A stretch of DNA of 64,000 bases, from NCBI RefSeq assembly GCF_025460765.1, contig NZ_JAMWEG010000011.1, positions 124,001 to 188,000 on the forward strand, given 5' to 3'. Below the pieces are notes generated by a model that saw only the letters and a list, made by a program, of their open reading frames with translations, made no database searches and was not told the DNA's origin. Origin of the DNA: Micromonospora sp. MA102. Lineage in GTDB: Bacteria; Actinomycetota; Actinomycetes; Mycobacteriales; Micromonosporaceae. Below, piece by piece: positions 1-8,384 of this stretch (the first letter of the stretch is position 1; the number at the start of each line of letters is the position of its first letter). The position numbers and the translations under genes were made by a program.

Positions 1-149
1 CCCTTCGTCCACGGGTCCTGGCCGTTGCAGGTGTTCCGGTAGCAGCCGGCGGCGTGGGCCGGCTCCTGTGCTGCGACGGTCATGACCGTCCCCAGCACCA
101 GCGCGGCCAGTGCCGCGGCGGCTCTGCGGGCTCCTTGCGAGAGGTTCAT
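1..149 (-). CDS. Secreted small protein, DUF2690-like (partial, runs off the window)
   Basis: Only the first ~49 residues are in the window. They begin at an ATG with a short positive N-terminus, an Ala/Leu/Val-rich hydrophobic core and an AHA-A type signal peptidase site near residue 33, so export is likely. Directly after the signal comes a Cys-x4-Cys-NGQDP stretch, matching the start of DUF2690 domains and resembling the C-x3-C-SGQDP start of the secreted protein encoded about 2.1 kb further on. The function of DUF2690 is not known; in actinobacteria it is found in secreted proteins and behind HTH domains. The call rests on this short stretch and the signal peptide. Confidence 0.6.
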   Translation of the reverse strand, partial: MNLSQGARRAAAALAALVLGTVMTVAAQEPAHAAGCYRNTCNGQDPWTK

Positions 150-231
150 GGTGTGCTCCAGCCGTGAGGGTGGATAAGCCGTTGGCACCCCGTTCGAGGC
201 GTGCCGCCAGGATCCGCGACCCTGTCTGCTA

Positions 232-1944
232 GTGGCCGAGGCGTTGCGCACGGTAGTCCGACGTGCAATAAATGGCCGCGTGGGAGCCGGAAGGAGCACC
301 ACCGGCCGCCGTGGCCGCCCGTATCGGGCGTTTGCCGGACCGGCCGACCGAGCACGCCTGCCCGCGCACCAGCACCGGGTGGGCTGGCTGCTGCGGGTCA
401 ACCGGCTGTACGGGGCGAGCGAGCGGTGGCTTCGGTCGGCGGCCTTCGCCGAGGCGTTCCAGGGCGGCTGCTGGGCCGAGCAGGTCAGCATCTATCAGAT
501 TTCCCGCTGGGAGACGGCGGCAGTAGCTGCTCCATACCTGGCCATCCGCCGCTACGAGGAGCTACTGGGCCTGCCGTCGCACCATCTCGTCGCGCTTGTG
601 GACACCATTCATCGGGACGCGACGTCCACATGGAAGGTGTCGCCGGCATTGGCGCGGGCGCCGGACCGGTTGGCCGCGTCGGACCGCCTCGACGAGCTCG
701 TCGACCGGGCGGCCTCTTCGACCGACCTGCTGACCGGTGTTGAATGGGACGAGCTGACGCGACGGTTGGCGGCCGCCCCGGGGATGGTGATCACGCCGCA
801 CCGGGCCTGGGCGGATATCGCCGAGCGGCTGCTCAGCGAGACCATCGTCGCCGACGGCATCGCCTGGATGCAGCGCTACGAGGCGCTGAGCCGGCTCTTG
901 GCGCATCCCGTTGGCCAGCAGGCGGCGGTTGGCGCGTGCGCGAGTCTCGCGGCGGACCCCACGAACCAGGTATTCGTCGAGACGGTGAGCGTGCTGGACG
1001 CCAGCGACCACCCCGACGCGAACCGGTACGTGCTCCAGCAGCTCGTCCACCCCACCAACGACCGCGCCCAATACGGCGCCCTCCTGGCGAGCGTCCGCAA
1101 GCTGCGGTTCGGGCACTTCACCGACACCGACATGCCGCGTTTGGTGACGATCATTCAGGAGCTGACCTTCGACTCGACCCGGCGGGACGACATCCAGCCC
1201 TTGGCGGCCGAGCTGCTGCGTCGTTTGCCGAACACGATTTCGGCGGCGAGCCGGACCAGGCTGCAGGCACTGGCCGCCGATCCGACCCTGGACCAGGTGC
1301 TCCGCGCCGGCCGACTGGCCGATCAGGAGGCCAGCCAGCGACTGGTGGCGCGGCTCGTCGGCACGGTGACGGCGGGGATGCCCCGCGACGTCCCACACTT
1401 CCGCGACGACGTGCTGCCCGTCCTGCTGGACGAGATGTTGTTCCATCCGGTGTTCGACGTCCGGCTGCTGGCGGCCATCACCGTCAGCGGCACCCCGTAC
1501 CGCCGGCCGCTCGCCGCAGTTCTCGCCGCTGAGCTTGCCCGCCCCGCGGTCCTGGCCGGATCAGTGGCACCCGCCATGATCGAGGCGCTGCGGCTGGTCG
1601 GCGGAGCAGAGCAGCGCGCGGTGATCGAGCGGCTGATCACTGCCAGCGGCGTGCCAGCGCGGATCACGGTCGCCTCGGCCCAGGCAATCGGACACGTAGG
1701 TGGGCGTAGCCAGGACCGGTTCTGGAGGCAGGCGATCACGTACCACGCGGGGCTGTGGCAGCGTACCCGGCGGTCGGTCAACGCAGCGGCGCTGAGTAGC
1801 CTGACCTACGGCCTGGGCATGACCCGCAACCGAGCCATGCTGCACCGGCTTCGCGCCGACGACCAGATGCCGGAGAATGTGCGGGCCGCCGCCACCTGGT
1901 GGCTCAATCTGTCGACCGTCGTGTACGAGGGCGCCAATCGGTAG
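232..1944 (+). CDS. HTH regulator with C-terminal alpha-helical (HEAT-like) repeats
   Basis: The reading frame is 570 codons from a GTG. Similarity to the broken paralogue near 7.5 kb begins only at residue ~50 (V-G-W-L-L-R), so the true start is probably downstream, at the GTG of codon 17 or codon 50; the leading 48 residues are doubtful. Residues ~50-125 look like an XRE-type helix-turn-helix: a Q-I-S-R-W-E recognition-helix pattern followed by the R-R-Y-E-x-L-L-G tail typical of actinobacterial XRE proteins. The rest is long, helical and Leu/Ala-rich, consistent with HEAT-like repeats, with no enzymatic motif. Likely a DNA-binding regulator of unknown target. A second, shattered copy lies in the transposon-rich region, so the gene belongs to the mobile part of this genome. 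Confidence 0.7.
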   Translation: MAEALRTVVRRAINGRVGAGRSTTGRRGRPYRAFAGPADRARLPAHQHRVGWLLRVNRLYGASERWLRSAAFAEAFQGGCWAEQVSIYQISRWETAAVAAPYLAIRRYEELLGLPSHHLVALVDTIHRDATSTWKVSPALARAPDRLAASDRLDELVDRAASSTDLLTGVEWDELTRRLAAAPGMVITPHRAWADIAERLLSETIVADGIAWMQRYEALSRLLAHPVGQQAAVGACASLAADPTNQVFVETVSVLDASDHPDANRYVLQQLVHPTNDRAQYGALLASVRKLRFGHFTDTDMPRLVTIIQELTFDSTRRDDIQPLAAELLRRLPNTISAASRTRLQALAADPTLDQVLRAGRLADQEASQRLVARLVGTVTAGMPRDVPHFRDDVLPVLLDEMLFHPVFDVRLLAAITVSGTPYRRPLAAVLAAELARPAVLAGSVAPAMIEALRLVGGAEQRAVIERLITASGVPARITVASAQAIGHVGGRSQDRFWRQAITYHAGLWQRTRRSVNAAALSSLTYGLGMTRNRAMLHRLRADDQMPENVRAAATWWLNLSTVVYEGANR

Positions 1945-2284
1945 ACCTCCGGTTCTACCGGGCTGTCGCAGAGGCCTGTATTTGTACCGGTGCTGCCAGT
2001 CTAGGGATCCGGGGACCGACGTCTGGCCATGCTCACGGAGCCGAACTGACCAGCAGCCACACCTGGGCGGCGTGGCAGCAACAACTCGCTGTCAACGGCC
2101 CTGCGGGACTAGAGGTGGTCACAGCCTCGCACCGAACCTGCGGCCCGAGCGTTCGACCAAGCTCCGATCTGGCGATCTATTGCATAGCCGATCGTCCTGC
2201 GCAACGCTCCGGCCGCTCGCTGGCAAAGGGCTCATCCCGGCGGCAACCCGTTCGGAGCCCCGAAGGTGAGCCCACGAGCAGACG
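1945..2284. other. Gene-free stretch
   Basis: No reading frame with convincing codon bias or family resemblance is seen. The short frames overlapping it are Arg/Pro-rich shadows. It separates the HTH regulator from the secreted DUF2690-like gene and may hold that gene's promoter, but no clear -35/-10 pair stands out. Confidence 0.5.
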
Positions 2285-2788
2285 ATGCCGCGTCGCGCAC
2301 TGCGGGCAGCAGAGGATCTCGCCAGAGCACGGAGGCCGGAAGAACAGAAGAAGCTTGCTGCACAGGTAGCGCTGGTGCTCGGCCTGCTCGTCACGGTGGT
2401 CGGTGGCGGCGCAGTGACCACTCCCGCGGAAGCCGTCGAGCCACCCACTTGCTGGGGCGACTGGTGCTCCGGGCAGGACCCGGAGGCCAGCGGCTGCAGC
2501 CGAGACGCCCAACCGATTGCCTCCGCGCGGATTCCAGGGACCTACGCGTATGTGGAGCTGAGGTGGTCACCGACTTGCAAGACAAACTCGGCCCGTGTAC
2601 CCGCCGCATGGGGTACGGACTATCCGTGGCAGTTGCGCGCCTACCAGTGCGCGACCGGCTACAACCAAACCGGCGTCTCGGACAGCAACCCCAACTACTC
2701 GTGGACAAAGATGATCTACTCGCCAACGCTCAGGGTCCGGGCTGAGTGGAACGGTCAACCCGGATCCGCCTGGACCGCCTGCGGCTGA
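2285..2788 (+). CDS. Secreted DUF2690-like protein
   Basis: 167 residues. A charged N-terminus of about 26 residues is followed by a hydrophobic segment (residues ~27-45) and an A-E-A type cleavage region, so the protein is exported or held by one N-terminal helix. The mature part opens with C-W-G-D-W-C-SGQDP and contains V-E-L-R-W-S-P-x-C, the hallmark of DUF2690 (paired Cys, then an LRxS-C strand). A second half with Cys residues near 120 and at the end suggests one or two disulfides. The partial gene at the left window edge is a relative on the opposite strand. No enzymatic residues can be assigned. Confidence 0.65.
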   Translation: MPRRALRAAEDLARARRPEEQKKLAAQVALVLGLLVTVVGGGAVTTPAEAVEPPTCWGDWCSGQDPEASGCSRDAQPIASARIPGTYAYVELRWSPTCKTNSARVPAAWGTDYPWQLRAYQCATGYNQTGVSDSNPNYSWTKMIYSPTLRVRAEWNGQPGSAWTACG

Positions 2789-3264
2789 AAAGGCACCTGA
2801 GCACGCCTGCGCGAGCCGGCGACGCCGCCCCGTTGTTGGTCGCCGGGGTGCCCCTGTGGCACCTCGGCTTCCGGCTGTCGCCGCTTCTCCGGCTCGTCCT
2901 GCCTGCAGGTCTGATGGAATTGAAGAACCGGCGTTACGGGGGCGTTGGTAAGCGTGGAAGTGCAACTCCGATGATCGACATGAAACGATCCCCAACTCGG
3001 GCTGCGATTTCCGCGGCCATCCGGATCGGCTGGCATTCAGCCAGCCTGGACTGGGTCGGCCCCGGGCTGTCGACCGAGCCCATCCGGTGTCGGCAACGCC
3101 ATCACGGGCACGCTACATGGAAGGGTCGCAACCAAGCTCCCGTCAACTCCGAAGGCAACTGGCGCACGCAGCGACCCGACCTGGTGCACTCACATGCCGA
3201 GGAGCGGATGCAAGCAGCTCACCCACGCCACACGCCGTTATTGATCTTTCACGGCGAGGCGAGT
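2789..3264. other. Gene-free stretch
   Basis: Frames on both strands here are Arg/Pro/His-rich and lack family resemblance. The methyltransferase ends at its right edge on the minus strand. No terminator-like hairpin with a T tract was seen. Confidence 0.45.
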
Positions 3265-4161
3265 TCAGGGTCGCAGTGCGCGGAGGAACGCCGTGGCCAT
3301 CGTGCGGCGCGTTGGCGTGCCGGTCGCGGCTAGGGCGTTCATGTGCGTGTCGAGACGCTCGCGTTCGTCGTCGGTCAGGGCGGCGGCGATCGCTTCGCCG
3401 TACGTTGGGACCAGGGGGTTGGGCGCGACGCACTTGAGCGTTTCCCAGTCCGCAATCGGCTCAGCGGGCACGTCGACTTGGGCGCGGTAGTCCAGTTCCA
3501 CCGCCTCGAAGCCGGCAATCACCGCCCAGTCGACGAGGTCACGCTCGTCGAAGTCGGTCATCGGTCGCGTGGTTTCCTCGGTGGTGCTCCGGTACACGTC
3601 GCCGACCTTAGCGATCAGGTCGTTCACCGGCGAGTGGCCCAAGCCGAACAGATCGTCGGGGCGGTGCTGCATCGCGAAGCGGTTGATGGGCTCGAAGAGG
3701 GAGATCCGTCCGCCCGGCCGCAGGACCCGGAAGAACTCTGTAAAGGCGGCGGCCTTGCGATCGGAGTAGATGAGCACCGATCGAGTGGTCACGACGTCGA
3801 CGGAGGCGTCAGCGATTCCGGCGAGATCATCGGCCGACGCGACCAGGAAGCTGCACCGCCCGTCGCCGCTGGCGGTGCGCCGGCACTCGTCGAGCACGTC
3901 CTGTGAGACATCGCTGAAGATGACATGACCGTCCGGGCCGAGCCGATCAAGCGCACCGAACCCGATCAGTCCGGTCCCGCAGCCCACGTCGAGGACCACG
4001 TCGTCGGGCTTCAGGCCAGCTCCATCAAGGACGCCGTCGCGGAACGCCGCCAGCTCCGGGGCATAGCGGGCACGCAAGGCCGCGCTGTTGCCGTCTCGCC
4101 GGGCCAGGAGCCATTGTGCCCACTTGTCCGTCGTCACCCGGCCACCGTAACCCCGACGCAT
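3265..4161 (-). CDS. Class I SAM-dependent methyltransferase
   Basis: 298 residues. Motif I of the Rossmann methyltransferase fold is clear at about residues 56-64 (V-L-D-V-G-C-G-T-G), with the acidic residue ending strand 2 in the F-S-D-V-S segment, and the post-motif region V-L-R-P-G-G-R-I typical of Methyltransf_11/25 enzymes. A C-terminal extension of ~100 residues after the catalytic domain probably shapes the acceptor pocket. The substrate cannot be told from sequence. The ATG at residue 1 and a GTG at residue 9 (V-T-T-D-K-W) are both possible starts. It stands alone, with the SDR gene on the same strand about 350 bp upstream. Confidence 0.85.
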   Translation of the reverse strand: MRRGYGGRVTTDKWAQWLLARRDGNSAALRARYAPELAAFRDGVLDGAGLKPDDVVLDVGCGTGLIGFGALDRLGPDGHVIFSDVSQDVLDECRRTASGDGRCSFLVASADDLAGIADASVDVVTTRSVLIYSDRKAAAFTEFFRVLRPGGRISLFEPINRFAMQHRPDDLFGLGHSPVNDLIAKVGDVYRSTTEETTRPMTDFDERDLVDWAVIAGFEAVELDYRAQVDVPAEPIADWETLKCVAPNPLVPTYGEAIAAALTDDERERLDTHMNALAATGTPTRRTMATAFLRALRP

Positions 4162-4506
4162 GTCCGGCCATGCGTATACACCCCCCTGCCGCGGCGCCCG
4201 GATCTGCCGTTGAGCACGCGCGACCCACTACGAACTAGAGGTGGTCGCAGTACGGAGAGCAACAACGGCAAAGGGTGTGGCCCAGGCCCCGCAGAAGAGC
4301 GCCCATGCGCTCGACCTCCTCGGCGATGGGCTGAGTGATGGCTACGCCGGCCCGATGTGCTCTCCGGCCTCGTACAGCGGGACCTACAGGCCGGTGCCGA
4401 GCGCGTCCACGGCCAGGGCGACGGCGTAGGCGGGGCCTCCGGAGGCACGGAGGGGGCGCGGGGACGGATTCTGGTGGTGGTTGCCATGGCACTGGTGGCG
4501 CTGGGA
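4162..4506. other. Gene-poor gap between SDR and methyltransferase genes
   Basis: Only short minus-strand frames with in-frame stops occur here. A Cys-rich tail near 4235-4300 and a Y-E-A-G-E-H-like segment near 4360 could be scraps of an old gene, but no family can be named and no intact CDS is supported. Confidence 0.35.
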
Positions 4507-5187
4507 TCAGCAGTGTCGGGCGCCGCCGTCGACGTGGACCGTCTCGCCCGTCACCCATCCCGCACTCAGGAGCCACAGGGCGGTGTCGGTGACGTCCTCG
4601 AGCGTGCCGACCCTGCCTGCGAGGGAGGCCGCGGCGGCGCTGTCGTACAAGGCACGGCGACGCTCGTTCGGAAGCCGGTCCCAGGTGCCAGAGTCGGTGA
4701 TACCGGGCGCGATAGCGTTGATGCGCAGCGGCGCGAGCTCCACGGCCAGGTGAGTGACCAGCGCGGCCAGGGCAGCATTCGCAGTGCCTTTGACGACGGT
4801 GCCGGGCTTGGGCTGCCAGCCCACTATGCCGGAGAAGAACAGGAACGATCCGTCGGCAGGCATCCGTGGGGCGAAGTGCTTGCCCAGCAGCAGCGGGCCG
4901 ACGACCTTGGCGGAGAACGCGGCCTGGATCTTGTCGTGTTCCAGGTCGGGCACCGGCACGTCATGGTGGGCCGACGCGGTGGAGATCACGTGGTCGAAGG
5001 CGCCGAGCGACTCCGCGGCCCGCGCGATGGTGGTCTCGTCGGTGACGTCGATCTGGACCTCGGGGCCAGACCGTGTGGCGACGACGACGTCGGCGCCGGC
5101 CAGCCCGGTGCGCCGGGCGATCTCAGCGCCGATACCGCGGGCCCCGCCGACGACCAGGATGCGCTTGCCTGTCAGGTTCTCGCTCAT
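4507..5187 (-). CDS. SDR-family oxidoreductase lacking the catalytic tyrosine
   Basis: 226 residues from the ATG of M-S-E-N-L; an upstream in-frame ATG lies inside the -10 region and is rejected. The NAD(P) motif G-G-A-R-G-I-G is at residues 14-20, and the P-G-I-T and C-terminal V-D-G-G signatures are present. In the active site the Ser is kept (F-F-S-G) but the Y-x3-K tyrosine is replaced: the segment reads P-G-T-V-V-K-G, with Gly at the Tyr position. A subgroup of annotated SDRs lacks this Tyr, so this is not necessarily decay, but the chemistry may be non-standard or lost. It is transcribed divergently from an HxlR regulator, the usual layout of an HxlR-controlled reductase. Confidence 0.85.
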   Translation of the reverse strand: MSENLTGKRILVVGGARGIGAEIARRTGLAGADVVVATRSGPEVQIDVTDETTIARAAESLGAFDHVISTASAHHDVPVPDLEHDKIQAAFSAKVVGPLLLGKHFAPRMPADGSFLFFSGIVGWQPKPGTVVKGTANAALAALVTHLAVELAPLRINAIAPGITDSGTWDRLPNERRRALYDSAAAASLAGRVGTLEDVTDTALWLLSAGWVTGETVHVDGGARHC

Positions 5188-5196
5188 GACCGCGAC

Positions 5197-5224
5197 GGTA
5201 TACATTTGCTACCGGTATCTTCAA
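5197..5224 (-). promoter_or_regulatory. Promoter of the SDR gene with a candidate HxlR operator
   Basis: On the minus strand a -35-like TTGAAG (5224-5219) and a -10-like TATACC (5202-5197) are separated by 16 bp, about 10 bp before the SDR ATG, giving a very short leader or leaderless mRNA. The spacer contains the perfect palindrome TACCGGTA (5210-5217), with GGTA half-sites repeated nearby, a reasonable binding site for the divergently encoded HxlR dimer. Assignment is by pattern only. Confidence 0.45.
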
Positions 5225-5243
5225 CGCTACCGAGAGGACCTCC

Positions 5244-5615
5244 ATGGGCAAGGCGTACAACGTCATGGCGGCGACGTGCCCGAGTCGCACTGTGCTGCAC
5301 CGCATCGGGGCGCGTTGGACCGTGTTCGCCATCAACGCACTGCAGGACGGACCGATGCGGTTCACCGAGCTCAAAGCGCACATTCGCGGGATCACCCCGA
5401 AGGCCCTCACCGAGACGCTGCGCGCCATGGAGGCTGACGGCCTGCTCGCCCGTACCGACCTGGGCGGCAACCCGCCGCACGTCGAATACGCCTTGACCGA
5501 GCTCGGCCGTTCCCTGCTGGTTCCGCTGCGTGCCGTACGACAGTGGGCCGAGACGCACGTCCCGGACATCCTCGCTGCGCGCGAACGAGCCGGCGTCGAG
5601 CAGGCCTCAAGCTGA
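5244..5615 (+). CDS. HxlR-family winged-helix transcriptional regulator
   Basis: 123 residues, the usual size for the family. It shows the HxlR layout: an N-terminal Cys-Pro (C12-P13), the G-x-R-W-T segment, R-F-T-E-L-K, the recognition region I-T-P-K-A-L-T-E-T-L-R, and the wing ending in V-E-Y-A-L-T-E-L-G. A GAGAGGACC ribosome site lies just before the ATG. HxlR proteins are dimers that often sense electrophiles or redox stress through the N-terminal Cys and control a divergent reductase; here the neighbour is the SDR gene. Confidence 0.88.
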   Translation: MGKAYNVMAATCPSRTVLHRIGARWTVFAINALQDGPMRFTELKAHIRGITPKALTETLRAMEADGLLARTDLGGNPPHVEYALTELGRSLLVPLRAVRQWAETHVPDILAARERAGVEQASS

Positions 5616-5896
5616 GGATGCCTCCCCGAACGCCGGCAGCAGCGCAAGGTGCCGACGACAGCGTCATGTCGAGCCTCTCAAGCGGTCTAGTCGCACAGCG
5701 AGAAGGTCGACCAGTGCTCCTGGCCTGAGGGCCAAGAGCGTGAGTTCTTCCGTTGGACCTCACGAGGCGGTCGCTGCCGACCGCCACGTCGCGCGGCATT
5801 CATCCGTAAACAGCCGCATGGCGTTCAGAGTCGTGCGTCCACTGCTTGTGCGGCACGCCCTCCCGCCGCTTCCCGCAGTATGGAGACGGCATGTCG
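5616..5896. other. Gene-free stretch before the IS5-type remnant
   Basis: No convincing frame. It marks the switch from the HxlR/SDR pair into transposon debris; a recognisable inverted repeat end was not found by eye. Confidence 0.35.
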
Positions 5897-6330
5897 AGAG
5901 CGCCTGGAGCGCCCCACGGGGCGATTTGACCGGCCCGAACCCGGTCAACCGGGGCAAACCAGGCAGCAAGATCCATGTCGTCTGCGACCGGACCGGACTG
6001 CCCCTGGCCGTCGTGGTCACCGCCGCGAACGTCCACGACAGCCAGCTCCTGCTCCCGATGCTCGACAGCGTTCCTGCGTTCCACACCCCAGCCGGACGCC
6101 GCCGGTGGCGGCCGGCCGCCGAGAAGGCCTACGACAGCCATGACCTGCGCGCCGAGGTGCGACGCCGCGGCATCGCGGTACGGATCGCGCGAAAGGTCGA
6201 GGCCTCCACCCGCCTGGCCCGCCACCGGTGGATCGTCGAGTCGTGCATGTCCTGGCTCATGCGGTACCGGCGACTCGTCCGCCGCTATGACCGCAAGGGC
6301 AACCACTACGAAGCCTTCGTCACCGGCCCG
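5897..6330 (+). pseudogene. IS5-family DDE transposase, C-terminal remnant
   Basis: The frame encodes the second half of an IS5-type transposase: T-G-P-N-P-V-N-R-G-K-P-G-S-K, the H-D-S-Q-L-L-L-P strand, a K-A-Y-D-S block, the R-R-R-G-I turn and R-W-I-V-E-S with the final catalytic Glu. The Asp normally found in A-D-(R/K)-x-Y-D reads A-E-K-A-Y-D here, a catalytic-site change. The N-terminal half is missing, and the 3' end is cut exactly where the ~542-bp direct repeat begins, so a later insertion or recombination truncated it. Confidence 0.75.
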
Positions 6331-6355
6331 TCGCCGATCACCTACGGTCGGAGAG

Positions 6356-6553
6356 GTGGAGGTGCTGCTGCGCGGTGGGCCGGGTGACGGCCAGGCAGTG
6401 CCGGGCGGCGGGGAGACCGTCGTGTGGCGGGCCTGCTTGTACGAGATCACAGCGGAGTTCGTCCGCCGTGGCGGACGTGATCTTCGGGTGTATCGGCACC
6501 GCCCGGACTGCTGCGAGCCCTACGGCCGAGGCGCGGAGGACCGCTGCGAGTAA
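6356..6553 (+). CDS. Small LRGGPGDGQ-type protein
   Basis: 65 residues from a GTG at the 5' edge of the direct repeat. It begins V-E-V-L-L-R-G-G-P-G-D-G-Q, a pattern seen in short uncharacterised actinobacterial and phage or ICE-associated proteins. There are no enzymatic motifs, and one Cys pair lies near the end. The homologous ORF in the right repeat copy stops early at a TAG after 45 codons. Function unknown; association with mobile DNA is inferred from context. Confidence 0.5.
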   Translation: MEVLLRGGPGDGQAVPGGGETVVWRACLYEITAEFVRRGGRDLRVYRHRPDCCEPYGRGAEDRCE

Positions 6554-6605
6554 CCCTTCGCTACGGGCGCGCGAGACTCGCTCGCCATCCGAGGCGTCTG
6601 CCCGA

Positions 6606-6621
6606 TCGAACGTATGTACGA
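6606..6621. promoter_or_regulatory. Candidate LexA (SOS) box
   Basis: TCGAACGTATGTACGA matches the Gram-positive LexA/DinR consensus CGAACRNRYGTTCG in 13 of 14 positions. It lies 8 bp before the GTG of the next small ORF, close enough for a bound repressor to block transcription or initiation. The identical 16-mer sits at the same place in the right repeat copy even though flanking bases have changed, which argues for selection. Confidence 0.5.
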
Positions 6622-6629
6622 TCGCAGGC

Positions 6630-6905
6630 GTGCAGGAAGTGATACGGCGCTGGTGGAACGGTGCCTGGGGGCGCCTGACCCGGCGCGACGTGTGGCTGGT
6701 CCGCGAGACGCGCTGGACGGTGATGGCCCGGGCCGGGGACACGGAGTCCGGGAAGGTGCTGCGCTGGGAGTTCGACTCGGAGCCACAGGCCCTGGAGATG
6801 GTTGATCGCCTGCTGCGCGCCGACACCGCCGGCCAGTGGCGGGAGCAGGACCGCGGCACTCCCCCGCCGGGTACTGGCGCCGGGGAGGCGCGGCGGGTCA
6901 CATAG
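6630..6905 (+). CDS. Small repeat-encoded protein, possibly SOS-regulated
   Basis: 91 residues from the GTG just after the LexA-like box; the GTG is chosen because the upstream ATG is in frame in the right copy but out of frame here owing to one extra base. The sequence is basic and Trp-rich (R-R-W-W-N-G, R-D-V-W-L-V-R) with an alpha/beta look and no known motif. The right-copy version is nearly identical over residues 1-80 but has a different C-terminus because the repeat ends inside the gene. Unknown function; candidate DNA-damage-inducible gene. Confidence 0.5.
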   Translation: MQEVIRRWWNGAWGRLTRRDVWLVRETRWTVMARAGDTESGKVLRWEFDSEPQALEMVDRLLRADTAGQWREQDRGTPPPGTGAGEARRVT

Positions 6906-7503
6906 CGGCCTCCTGTACCCGGACGGCTTCGGACGGGGACGCCAGCGGCCCCCAGTTCGTCGTGCTTCGCGCGCTCGCCATGGCCTAGCAGGCCATTGAG
7001 CAGTGCGGTGCGAGTGACCCCACCGCTGCACCTCATCCGGTCGCCTGTCCGGCTGGCTGCGGGGTTGTGGTCCTTAGGTCGGCGACCGGGCGTCGTGGGC
7101 GCAGGCTACTTGCAAGACACAGCAGTACGCCGAGCGTTAGCCACGTCGTGAGGACGATGATCGAATGGGTGGCGCCGTGGCCGTCGAAGAAGGCGGTGGA
7201 CCGCAGCAGTCGGCCACCCGCGCCGGGCGGTCGCAGTTGTCGTGGTGTCCCGGCCGCTGGAGGTAGGGCGGCCGGGCTTCGGATGGGAACGAAGATCCGT
7301 CTGGCTGACGACCTACAAGCCATGATCAGACCGCCTATACGACCCTGCCGGCGGCGCCAGCCGGCAGCGATCAAGACGAGGGCTGACTCGCCCTGCAGAG
7401 GACAGTTGAGCAGGGAGGAACTTTCATCAATGGGCGTTGGCGACAGATTTGCGACAGGGGGTGACGGGTTGAGTCGATCACGCGCATCGTGGACGGTGGA
7501 AGC
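6906..7503. other. Mostly gene-free; contains an ABC permease scrap on the minus strand
   Basis: Apart from the permease tail listed separately at 7033-7270, no coding region is supported. A GGTGGAAG ribosome-site-like stretch at its right end precedes the ATG of the broken HTH paralogue. Confidence 0.45.
7033..7270 (-). pseudogene. C-terminal remnant of an ABC-2/YhgE-type membrane permease
   Basis: About 75 codons ending at a proper stop encode G-G-R-L-L-R-S-T-A-F-F-D-G-H-G, then a ~22-residue hydrophobic helix (S-I-I-V-L-T-T-W-L-T-L-G-V-L-L-C-L) and a basic tail. This is the usual C-terminal end of actinobacterial ABC-2-like or YhgE/Pip-like membrane proteins (R-S-x-A-Y-F-D-G-x-G followed by the last helix). 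Nothing upstream continues the protein, so it is a stranded tail left by rearrangement. Confidence 0.45.
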
Positions 7504-8279
7504 ATGTCTGCGACCAGCGGATCCGGCTATGTGGGCTGGGTGCTGCGCAGCAACCGGCGTTTCGCCGGGAACGCTGACTTCCATCTGGCCCGCAACTTCG
7601 CTCGCGTCTTTCGATTAAGCGCAGAAGCGGGCCTTGCCCCGTCGCAGATCACCCGGTGGGAGCAGGGTACGACGACAGCCAGCCGGGGAGTTCTCCGCCG
7701 ATATGAACAGCTGTTGGGTGTGCCTCCTGAGTCGTTCGTCGTGGTGAGTGACGCGATGCGCCGCAGCGAGGGGCTGACCCTCGACGTCACGCCTGGCCGG
7801 CAAGACGATCAGAGCCGCCTCTATGAACTCCTCGACCGTGCCCTTTCTCCCGGCGAGATGACGGGAGCCGACTGGGGCGTACTGAGCGGGTCGAGTCGAA
7901 GGTCAGCTCCTGGAGGATCGTCACCAGACGCGGCATGTCGGTGTCGGTGAAGTGCCCGAACCGCAGCTTGCGGACGCTGGCCAGGAGGGCGCCGTACCGT
8001 GAGCCCGTGGCCGGAGCGCTGCTGATGCAGCTCCAAAGTGAGGCGGGACGACATCCAGCCCTTGGCGGCCGAGCTGCTGCGTCGTCTGCCGAACACGATC
8101 TCGGCGGCGAGCCGTACCAGGCTGCAGGCACTGGCCGCCAATCCGACCCTGGACCAGGTGCTCCGCGCCGGCCGGCTGGCCGATCAGGATGCCAGCCAAC
8201 GACTAGTGGGCCGGCTCGCCGGCGCCGTGACGGCCGGGATGCCCCGCCACGTCCCGCACTTCCGTGACGAAATGGCTCA
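7504..8279 (+). pseudogene. Rearranged paralogue of the HTH/repeat regulator (internal inversion)
   Basis: The first ~127 codons, from an ATG with GGTGGAAG before it, encode an XRE-type domain homologous to the regulator near the window start (V-G-W-V-L-R, Q-I-T-R-W-E-Q-G, R-R-Y-E-Q-L-L-G). At ~7885 collinearity breaks. Bases ~7890-7998 are the reverse complement of ~1073-1181 of that gene, and ~8041-8279 are a direct copy of ~1184-1423. So one ~108-bp piece has flipped in place, with ~40 bp of filler behind it, and about 320 bp of the middle is missing. The gene cannot make a full product, although a ~148-residue truncated HTH protein could still be produced. Confidence 0.8.
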
Positions 8280-8384
8280 TTGGCGCGTCCTGCTGGACGG
8301 AGGACGGCCACCGTCTCATGATCCTTCGGTTTCCTGCAAGGACGCGAAGATCAGGCGGTGGCCGTGGCCACGATTGTGGACTAC

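Larger units (their letters stand above)
6331..6872. repeat. Left copy of a ~542-bp direct repeat
   Basis: This segment recurs in the same orientation at 35880-36423. Both copies start at TCGCCGATCACCTAC and end at CCCCCGCCGGGT, with roughly 90 percent identity and several small indels between. Each carries a small LRGGPGDGQ-type ORF, a candidate LexA box and a second small ORF. The two copies bracket ~29 kb containing Gabija, the Wadjet-like genes and the SbcCD module. Confidence 0.8.

Noticed and set aside
2746..3333. 195-codon plus-strand frame after the DUF2690-like gene
   Set aside because: Starts inside that gene, has low-complexity Arg/His content, and matches no family.
5188..5205. 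Upstream ATG (M-Y-T-V-A-V) as the SDR start
   Set aside because: It lies inside the predicted -10 element; the ATG of M-S-E-N-L fits the family start.
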